Below the pieces are notes generated by a model. The model was not told the origin of the DNA and made no database searches. It saw only the letters and a list, made by a program, of their open reading frames with translations. A stretch of 56,508 bases of DNA from Sphingomonas sp. Its GTDB lineage: Bacteria > Pseudomonadota > Alphaproteobacteria > Sphingomonadales > Sphingomonadaceae. The stretch is taken from the NCBI RefSeq assembly GCF_026460985.1, contig NZ_JAPKNM010000110.1, positions 1 through 56,508 on the forward strand, given 5' to 3'. Each line of letters begins with the position of its first letter. Position 1 is the first letter of the stretch. Both the position numbers and the translations under genes were made by a program. Below, piece by piece: positions 50,703-56,508 of the stretch.

Positions 50703-51385
50703 TGGACCGGGTTCGCGCTATTCTGTTCGCCATCGCCTTTTACGGGCTTTCGGTGCCGATCGTGCTGCTCGCGCCCGTCATGGCCTTGTTCGGCCAGCGG
50801 GCGTTTCGCGGCTGGGTGCTGCGCTGGACCCGATATCATGCATGGTGCGCGCGGCATCTGGTCGGGATCCGCACCCGCGTGGAGGGCGCGCCGCCGGCCA
50901 CGCCCGCGCTCTATGCGGCGAAGCACCAGTCCTTCTACGAGACGTTCGAGCTGGTCCGGATGCTCGGCGCGCCGGCGGTGGTGATGCGCCAGGAATTCGC
51001 GCGCATCCCGGTCTGGGGCTGGGCGGCGCGGCGCTATGGCGTCATCGTCATCGATCGGAGCGGCGCGGCATCGGCGCTGCGCCAGATGATGCGCGAGGCC
51101 AAGGCCGCGGGGGCCGAGGGGCGCTCGGTGATCCTCTTTCCCGAAGGGACGCGCTCACCGCCCGGCGAAGCGCCGCCGCTCAAATCGGGGCTGGCGGGCC
51201 TGTATCGCGCGGTCGGGCTGCCGGTGGTGCCCGTGGCGCTCGACAGCGGCAAGGTATGGCCCAAGCACGGGCCGATGCGCCCCGGCATGGTGACCTTCCG
51301 CTTCGGCGATCCCATCCCCGCGGGCCTGCCGCGCGCCGAAGCCGAAGCGCGCGTGCATGCGGGGATCAATGCGTTGAATGCGTGA
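50702..51385 (+). CDS. plsC: 1-acyl-sn-glycerol-3-phosphate acyltransferase (PlsC family)
   Basis: A 227-residue membrane-associated acyltransferase with an N-terminal hydrophobic segment (ILFAIAFYGLSVPIVLLAPVMALFG). The catalytic motif is KHQSFYETF, an H-x4-E instead of the usual H-x4-D, and the substrate motif is LFPEGTRSPPGE; a third motif is VVPVALDSG. It should convert lysophosphatidate to phosphatidate. The ATG overlaps the preceding stop as TGATG, so it is the last gene of the ftsEX operon. Confidence 0.88.
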   Translation: MDRVRAILFAIAFYGLSVPIVLLAPVMALFGQRAFRGWVLRWTRYHAWCARHLVGIRTRVEGAPPATPALYAAKHQSFYETFELVRMLGAPAVVMRQEFARIPVWGWAARRYGVIVIDRSGAASALRQMMREAKAAGAEGRSVILFPEGTRSPPGEAPPLKSGLAGLYRAVGLPVVPVALDSGKVWPKHGPMRPGMVTFRFGDPIPAGLPRAEAEARVHAGINALNA

Positions 51386-51389
51386 TCTC

Positions 51390-51514
51390 AATCCTCCCCC
51401 GCCAGGGGGAGGTGTCGCCGAAGGCGACGGAGGGGGAGGTAAGCGACGAACAGGCCGTCGTGCTTCCTCCTCCGTCATGCTTCGCATGCCACCTCCCCCT
51501 GGCGGGGGAGGATT
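51390..51514. repeat. Palindromic repeat with perfect 24-base arms between plsC and tyrA
   Basis: Arms 51390-51413 (AATCCTCCCCCGCCAGGGGG...) and 51491-51514 are exact reverse complements, and the inner part has further pairs (GTCGCCGAAGGCGAC and ATGCTTCGCATG are small hairpins). It lies between two convergent genes and could serve as a bidirectional terminator. Its sequence differs from the other repeat families here. Confidence 0.88.
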
Positions 51515-51520
51515 GGGATT

Positions 51521-52429
51521 TTATTCGTGCGAGCGCCCGAAGTCCGGGCGGGCGTCGTCCTGGCCCTGGTCGATGATCGAGCGGCGGACGGCGCGGGTGC
51601 GGCTGAACAGCTCGAACAATTCGTCGCCCTTGCCCCAGCGGATCGCGCGCTGGAGCGCGGTGAGGTCTTCCGAGAAGCGCTGGAGCATGTCGAGCACCGC
51701 CTCGCGATTGGCGAGGAACACGTCGCGCCACATCGTCGGGTCCGACGCGGCGATGCGCGTGAAGTCGCGGAAACCGCCCGCCGAATATTTGATCACTTCG
51801 GAGCTGGTGACCTCCTCCATGTCCGATGCGGTGCCGACGATCGTATAGGCGATGAGGTGCGGCAGGTGGCTGGTGACCGCGAGCACGCGGTCATGATGCG
51901 CGGGCTCCATCGTCTCGACCTCGGCGCCCAGCCGGCGCCAGAATTCGAGCACGCGCTCGGTCGCCAGCGCGTCGGTGCCCTCGGGCGGCGTGACGATGCA
52001 CCAGCGATGGTGGAAGAGCGACGCGAAGCCCGCCTCGGGGCCACTATTCTCGGTGCCCGCCACCGGATGCGCGGGGACGAACACGGCCCCTGGAAGCGAC
52101 GCGCGCACCGCCTCGATCACGCTTTCCTTGCACGAGCCGACGTCGCTCAGGATCGCGTCGGCGGGCAGGTCGGCGGCGATCTCGGCCGCCACCGCGCCCA
52201 TCGCGCCGACGGGGACGCAGAGCACGACCAGGTCGGCATCGATCACCGCGGTGCCGGCGGTGTCGGCCACGTCGTCGCACAGATCGATGCGCACCGCGGT
52301 CTCGCGCACCGCGGGATCGCGGTCATAGCCGGTGACGCGCACGCTCGGCATGTGCTGGCGCACCGCCCGCGCGATCGACGAGCCGATCAGCCCGAGCCCG
52401 ATGACCGTGACGCGCGCGAAGGGCAGCAT
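51521..52429 (-). CDS. tyrA: Prephenate/arogenate dehydrogenase (TyrA family)
   Basis: A 302-residue dehydrogenase. The NAD(P) site is VTVIGLGLIGSSIARAV. Family motifs include DVGSCKESVIEAV, FVPAHPVAGTENSGPEAG (with the catalytic His) and LPHLIAYTIVGTASDMEEV. It catalyses oxidative decarboxylation of prephenate or arogenate in tyrosine synthesis. Its start overlaps the upstream aminotransferase stop (TGATG), so the two act in one operon. Confidence 0.9.
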   Translation of the reverse strand: MLPFARVTVIGLGLIGSSIARAVRQHMPSVRVTGYDRDPAVRETAVRIDLCDDVADTAGTAVIDADLVVLCVPVGAMGAVAAEIAADLPADAILSDVGSCKESVIEAVRASLPGAVFVPAHPVAGTENSGPEAGFASLFHHRWCIVTPPEGTDALATERVLEFWRRLGAEVETMEPAHHDRVLAVTSHLPHLIAYTIVGTASDMEEVTSSEVIKYSAGGFRDFTRIAASDPTMWRDVFLANREAVLDMLQRFSEDLTALQRAIRWGKGDELFELFSRTRAVRRSIIDQGQDDARPDFGRSHE

Positions 52430-53523
52430 CAGGCCCCCACGATCTCGCGGATCGCCGCCGCGACGGCCTGGATCTCGTCCTCGGTGCCGATGGTGATGCG
52501 CAGCCCGTGCGGCAGCCCCTGCCCCGGCAGCCAGCGGACGATATAGCCGCGCTCCATCAGCGCCTTATAGGCATGCTCGGCGCTCACTTCGCCTTCGAAC
52601 AGGACGAGCTGGAAATTGGCCTTGGAGGGGACCGCGCGCAGCCCCTTGTTGCCCATCGCGTCGATCTGCCCGGCGAACCAGGTGCGCCATTCGCGATTGT
52701 GCCGATAGCTGTGCTCGACGAAGCCACGGTCGCCCAGCGCCGCCACCGCCGCCTTCTGCGCCGCGGTGCTGAAGTTGAACGGCGCGCGGATGCGGTGCAT
52801 CGCGCCGATCATCTCGGGCGCGCCATAGCCCCAGCCGACCCGCTCCGAGGCGAGCCCGAAGATCTTCGAGAAGGTGCGCGTGACCAGCACGTTGCTCGTC
52901 GTGCGCGCGAGATCGAGCCCGCCGTCATCGTCCTCGGGATCGAGATATTCGGTATAGGCCTGGTCGATCACCAGCAGCACATGCGCCGGCAGCGCCGCGT
53001 GGAGCCGCGCAATCTCCGCGCGCGAGGTGTAGGTGCCGGTCGGGTTGTTCGGATTGGCGATGAAGATCACCTTGGTCCGATCGGTCACGCAGGCGAGGAT
53101 CGCGTCGACGTCGCTCGCATAGTCCCTGTCGGGCGCGATCACCGGCGTCGCGCCGACGCGGCGCGCGGCGATATCGTAGACCGAGAAGCCGTAGCGGACG
53201 TAGATCACTTCGTCGCCGACCCCGGCATAGGCGCCCGCGGCAAGGTGGAGCACTTCGTCCGATCCGGTGCCGTAGATGATCCGCGCCGAGTCGAGCCCGT
53301 AATGCGCGGCGATCGCGGCGCGCAGCTCGGTCGCGCTCGCATCGGGATAGCGCTCGAGCTGCGACGCGGCGGCGGCGAAGGCGGCGCGCGCCGCCTCGGG
53401 CGTGCCGAACGGATTCTCGTTCGAGGAGAGCTTGACGGCCTTGGTGCCGGAATCGGTGGTCGAGCGCCCCGGAACATAGGGGGCGATCTCCATGACCCAG
53501 CGATTGGGAACGGGTGCATCCAT
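52429..53523 (-). CDS. hisC: Histidinol-phosphate/aromatic aminotransferase (HisC family)
   Basis: A 364-residue class I/II aminotransferase starting at 53523 ([19 protein letters not shown]). Motifs: [51 protein letters not shown] and the PLP-lysine segment [18 protein letters not shown]. The gene is annotated as hisC by family, but the overlap with tyrA suggests a role as aromatic or prephenate aminotransferase in Tyr/Phe synthesis, possibly with dual function. Confidence 0.88.
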   Translation of the reverse strand: MDAPVPNRWVMEIAPYVPGRSTTDSGTKAVKLSSNENPFGTPEAARAAFAAAASQLERYPDASATELRAAIAAHYGLDSARIIYGTGSDEVLHLAAGAYAGVGDEVIYVRYGFSVYDIAARRVGATPVIAPDRDYASDVDAILACVTDRTKVIFIANPNNPTGTYTSRAEIARLHAALPAHVLLVIDQAYTEYLDPEDDDGGLDLARTTSNVLVTRTFSKIFGLASERVGWGYGAPEMIGAMHRIRAPFNFSTAAQKAAVAALGDRGFVEHSYRHNREWRTWFAGQIDAMGNKGLRAVPSKANFQLVLFEGEVSAEHAYKALMERGYIVRWLPGQGLPHGLRITIGTEDEIQAVAAAIREIVGA

Positions 53524-53590
53524 GGCCGCGCGGCTTGGCGGAATGGCCTTCGGATGGCAAGCTCGGCGTGGGCAAGCACAGGAGGGGGCG

Positions 53591-55156
53591 ATGCGGACGA
53601 GCAGCATGGTGTGGCGGGCGCTGGCGGCAGCGCGGGCGCGCAACCTGGCCGAGGCGGGCGAGAAGCCCCCGGTGCCGGGCGCGCCGGGGGCGACGCGGCG
53701 CGCCTTGCTCAAGGGAATCGCCGCGGCGGGCATGGCCTCGACGCTGCCGCGCCCCGCGCGCGCCTTTGCCGGCGGACGCGTCGCGATCGTCGGCGGCGGC
53801 ATCGCCGGGCTGAGCGCGCTCCACCATCTGCGCGAGGCGGGCGTGGACGCGCACATTTACGAGGGCCGCACGCGCACCGGCGGGCGCATGTTCACGCACC
53901 GCCCGGCGAGCGGCACCTGGTTCGAGGTGGGCGGGCAATTGGTCAACACCGACCATGACGACATGCAGACGCTGTGCAAGCGCTTCGGCGTGCCCCTGGT
54001 CGACCGCAAGGTCGAGCCGCACCGCACCCTGATCCTCGGCGACGGCCGGCTGCTGCGCGAGGCTGAGCTCGCCGAGGCGCTGCGCCCGATCGCGGCGCAG
54101 ATCGACAAGGACTCCGCAAGGCTCGAAAAGGACTTCGACCGCGTCGCCGCCGAGCTCGACCGGATGTCGATCACCGGATATCTCGACAAGCATCGCGCGC
54201 TGATCGGCAAGCCCTGGATCCGCGAGCTGCTCGAGGCGACCAGCCGCACCGAATATGGCGTCGAGCCGGCCCACGCCTCGGCGGTAGAACTCGTGTTCAA
54301 CCTGCCGACGGTCGACGGCGAGCGCATCGAAGTGCTCGGCGAATCCGACGAGCGCTATGTGATGCAGGGCGGCAGCAGCGCGCTGATCGACGCGATGTCG
54401 ACGCATTATGCCGACCGCATCTCCACCGGAAAGAGGCTCGCGCGGATCGAGCGCGCCGGGAACGGCCTGCGCCTGACCTTCCTCGACGGATCGACCGCCG
54501 AGGCCGAGACGGCGATCGTCGCGGTGCCCGCGCCCTTGCTACGCCAGATCGACTGGCGCGTGCCGCTGCCGGCGATCTGGCGCGCCTTCATCGCCGAGAT
54601 GGAGCTGGGCCATAACGAGAAGGTCCAGGCGGGCGCGAACGCCACCCCTTGGCGCGCGCCGATGGGCGTGGGCGGCGAGATCTGGCAGACCCGCGCCGGA
54701 GACGGCTGGGCACTCGGCTGGGACGGCAGCGTCCACCGCGTCGACGGCGTCGCGCCGGTCTGGACCTGGTTCCTCGGCGGCGACGAAGTCCGGCGCGCCG
54801 AGGCGGAGCCGCCCTCGGCGCTCACCGCGCGCTTCGCGGGAACCGCCGCCCCGGCGATACCGGGGCTCGAGGCAGCCCTGGCCGGGCCGTTCGCGCGGAC
54901 CAACTGGCACGCCCAGGCAATGACGCTCGGCGCCTATGTCAATTTCCGCCCCGGCCAGGTCACCCGCTTCGCGCGGCTGCTCTGTGTCGAGTCCGACAAC
55001 CCGGCCGAGGCCCATGTGCCGTCGGCGGGGCGGATCTACTTCGCCGGCGAGCATCTGTCGGAGGCCTATCCGGGCTATATGAACGGCGGCGCGCAGACCG
55101 GGCGCGTGGCGGCGGAGGCGATCAGCGGGAGGCTGGGCGCGAGGAAGGCGGCTTAG
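53591..55156 (+). CDS. Tat-exported flavin amine oxidase
   Basis: A 521-residue flavoprotein. The start at 53591 has AGGAGGG six bases upstream. A twin-arginine signal ([17 protein letters not shown], about residues 35-62) points to export of the folded enzyme. The FAD-binding motif is [36 protein letters not shown] and the C-terminal flavin segment is [32 protein letters not shown], both typical of monoamine oxidase-type enzymes. The substrate is unknown. It diverges from hisC with 67 bases between. Confidence 0.85.
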   Translation: MRTSSMVWRALAAARARNLAEAGEKPPVPGAPGATRRALLKGIAAAGMASTLPRPARAFAGGRVAIVGGGIAGLSALHHLREAGVDAHIYEGRTRTGGRMFTHRPASGTWFEVGGQLVNTDHDDMQTLCKRFGVPLVDRKVEPHRTLILGDGRLLREAELAEALRPIAAQIDKDSARLEKDFDRVAAELDRMSITGYLDKHRALIGKPWIRELLEATSRTEYGVEPAHASAVELVFNLPTVDGERIEVLGESDERYVMQGGSSALIDAMSTHYADRISTGKRLARIERAGNGLRLTFLDGSTAEAETAIVAVPAPLLRQIDWRVPLPAIWRAFIAEMELGHNEKVQAGANATPWRAPMGVGGEIWQTRAGDGWALGWDGSVHRVDGVAPVWTWFLGGDEVRRAEAEPPSALTARFAGTAAPAIPGLEAALAGPFARTNWHAQAMTLGAYVNFRPGQVTRFARLLCVESDNPAEAHVPSAGRIYFAGEHLSEAYPGYMNGGAQTGRVAAEAISGRLGARKAA

Positions 55157-55287
55157 CCAAGCGGGTGAGCAGGCCGTCTGCAAATGGGTGGTTTCGAGAC
55201 GGACCGGTTTTCGGTTGAAGCGCGAGGATAGCTGTCGCTAAGTCCCACCGGAAGGTTGACTCTGCCAATCGCGACAGGAAAGCTTTG

Positions 55288-55335
55288 ATGCAGTTAGCCG
55301 CTCAAAAGCCGCTTACGCTCCTGTTGGCCGAGTAA
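55288..55335 (+). CDS. Possible 15-codon leader ORF coupled to the next gene
   Basis: ATG at 55288 has AGGAAAG five bases upstream and encodes MQLAAQKPLTLLLAE. Its TAA overlaps the next ATG as TAATG, and that ATG has no ribosome binding site of its own. This suggests translational coupling. It could also be chance. The rest of 55157-55287 shows no gene. Confidence 0.35.
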   Translation: MQLAAQKPLTLLLAE

Positions 55336-55901
55336 TGACGAACAAGCCCAAAGATCGATCCACCCATCAGGCTGCTCGTGGCAAGAAGTTGCCGTCGATT
55401 CATGACTTAACATGCGAGAAGCCAGAGATCGGTGACGTTAAAGAATATCTGAAAACGCTGATGGAGGTTGATGATCGGAGTTGCGCAATTATGGGCGGTG
55501 CTCTGGTGGAAGAGTGCCTAGAAATCGCAATCCGTTGCCGCATACTCGATCCAGGAAAAACGATCGCAGACGGCTGGTTTAGGGGTCCGAACGCCCCGTT
55601 CGGCACGTTCTCGGCGAAAATCCAGATGGGTTTGGCGCTGGCGATCTACGGTCCCCAAAACCATGGTCGAATCCTCGCTGTCAAAGACATCCGAAACGCT
55701 TTCGCGCATCGATTTTTGCCGCTCGACTTCGATCATCCCGCTCTGATGGCCTCTCTCCACAAGTTTGCACCGTTTCTCAAAGGGAGCACCGAAACGAACA
55801 TGAAGCTCATCTTCGCGACCGGCTGCGTGGTTCAGGCGAGAAGCCTGATGGAGGATGCGGTGGAAAACGGTGGCAAGGTGATGACGCCAAGCGTTCCCTA
55901 G
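55335..55901 (+). CDS. MltR/DUF4145-like protein
   Basis: A 188-residue protein with the pattern of mannitol-repressor-like/DUF4145 proteins: EVDDRSCAIMGGALVEECLEIAIRCRIL, then FGTFSAKIQMGLALAIYGPQNHGRILAVKDIRNAFAHRFLPLDFDHP, where the R-N-x-FAH motif is characteristic. Members are helical and often lie in accessory regions; the molecular role is unclear and it need not be linked to mannitol. GC and codon use are clearly lower than in the flagellar genes, which suggests horizontal acquisition. No partner gene is adjacent in the window. Confidence 0.65.
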   Translation: MTNKPKDRSTHQAARGKKLPSIHDLTCEKPEIGDVKEYLKTLMEVDDRSCAIMGGALVEECLEIAIRCRILDPGKTIADGWFRGPNAPFGTFSAKIQMGLALAIYGPQNHGRILAVKDIRNAFAHRFLPLDFDHPALMASLHKFAPFLKGSTETNMKLIFATGCVVQARSLMEDAVENGGKVMTPSVP

Positions 55902-56053
55902 CCTGCGTTGGCTAGCTTTGGATGGCCTTCGTCGAGCGCAATTCTGCGTCGACACGATCGTCCGCAATCAGGGACCGCCAGTTGAGACCGCAATGTCCGC
56001 AACTGGGTCGTTGGCGGACCGGCGGCTTCCCGCTCGGGGAGCGAACGGACGAC

Positions 56054-56194
56054 CTAATTGTGGGCAAGGCTTGCGAGCAGGCCCCATATGCCAGCGGCCG
56101 GCTCCGAACCATTGAAATCAGCGACCATCTTTCGAGCGCAATAGATCGCATTGCAAACCAGCAGCGCCAGCGAGATCAGCAGAAAATAGAGCAT
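56054..56194 (-). CDS. Possible 46-residue membrane protein
   Basis: ATG at 56194 to a TAG at 56054-56056 encodes a peptide starting MLYFLLISLALLVCNAIY, a good membrane segment, followed by CARKMVADFNGSE and a mildly hydrophobic tail (AAGIWGLLASLAHN). No clear ribosome binding site is seen. The surrounding region 55902-56290 has no larger convincing gene, so this is the best coding candidate there. Confidence 0.35.
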   Translation of the reverse strand: MLYFLLISLALLVCNAIYCARKMVADFNGSEPAAGIWGLLASLAHN

Positions 56195-56292
56195 GACGGC
56201 CGGCTAACACGCTCTCACAGCATTCGGAAAGCCTCTCGAGGAGCGGCAAGGCAGCCGTTCTTGAGGCACAGCCGCTCGCTCGACATTCAAAT

Positions 56293-56506
56293 TCCCCCTC
56301 CCTGCAAGGGAGGGGGTAGGGGTGGGTTGGCACCGGCCGGGGCTCGATGCCCCGGCCGGTGCCTTTTGCTGCACGATTGATGAGTCTTTATAGGCGCGCA
56401 GACGCGCGCACCCACCCATGATCGGGTGAACAGCGCCCCGCGCTGTTCAGGCCATGCCGGGGGCATGGCCGGCCCGATCATCCCTCCCTGCAAGCAGGGA
56501 GGGGAG
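56293..56506. repeat. G-rich palindromic repeat, copy D (longest)
   Basis: Starts TTCCCCCTCCCTGCAAGGGA and ends near the window edge with CCCTCCCTGCAAGCAGGGAG. It has the family's internal block GAGTCTTTATAGGCGCGCAG-ACGCGCGCACCCACCC and GGGCTCGATGCCCCGGCCGG, as in the copies at 37020 and 42751. It is longer because further hairpins (AACAGCGCCCC/GCGCTGTT and GGCCATGCC/GGCATGGCC, and GATCGGG/CCCGATC) are nested near its right arm. It may continue past the window. Confidence 0.85.
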
Positions 56507-56508
56507 CC

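Noticed and set aside
29109..56506. The palindromic repeats as a CRISPR array
   Set aside because: The copies are kilobases apart, have no regular spacers and are individually palindromic; there are no cas genes.

Overview
The window is a high-GC chromosomal stretch from an alphaproteobacterium, most likely a sphingomonad (Sphingomonas or a close relative). This rests on gene content and order (a single-block flagellar locus with a FlbD-like sigma54 activator, TonB-dependent receptors, a zinc-ribbon gene beside ftsEX-ydcF-plsC-tyrA-hisC) and on G-rich palindromic intergenic repeats; it is inference, because no 16S gene is present.

Layout. (1) 1-3000: the 3' end of an IS630-type transposase, then a FixL-type haem PAS kinase, a FixJ-type regulator and a single-domain receiver protein. 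(2) 3208-18194, minus strand: a tightly packed 18-gene run read as flbD-fliE-F-G-H-I-J-K-L-M-N-O-P-Q-R-flhB-fliD-fliS. It encodes the MS ring, switch, export apparatus, hook-length ruler and filament cap. (3) 18411-19220: a short flagellin gene, divergent from flbD, with a sigma54-type promoter and a strong terminator. (4) 19398-25258: a secreted GH3 glycosidase and a TonB-dependent receptor, a sugar-uptake module lodged inside the flagellar locus. (5) 25331-31606, minus strand: fliA, flhA, a lytic transglycosylase, flgN-like, flgM, flgA and a MotB/MotA-like pair. (6) 31942-40809, plus strand: flgBCDEFGHIJKL behind a consensus sigma54 promoter, followed by a second, classical motA-motB pair (40904-42731). 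(7) 42926-45901: an unusual TonB-receptor-like protein with a Gly/Gln/Arg-rich insert. (8) 46044-55156: tRNA-Leu(GAG), a MATE transporter, a zinc-ribbon protein, ftsE-ftsX, a DUF218 protein, plsC, tyrA, hisC and a Tat-exported amine oxidase. (9) 55157-56508: a lower-GC tail with an MltR/DUF4145-like gene, a possible 46-residue membrane protein and a large repeat.

The flagellar genes together encode almost a complete flagellum. The regulatory sequence suggests a hierarchy: a CtrA-like site in front of flbD, sigma54 promoters in front of flgB and fliC, and a sigma28-like promoter in front of flgM, next to fliA. No chemotaxis genes, rpoN, flhF or flhG lie in the window. Oddities in the flagellar genes are a FliM without the CheY-binding N-terminal motif, an FlgH without a lipobox cysteine, two stator pairs, a rod-binding-only FlgJ with a separate transglycosylase, and palindromic repeats that appear to have donated the ribosome binding sites of flgI and fliR. 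I found no clear wholly new system; the best leads are the repeat-altered flgI start, the Gly/Gln/Arg-rich receptor, and a perfect palindrome placed like an enhancer upstream of flgB.
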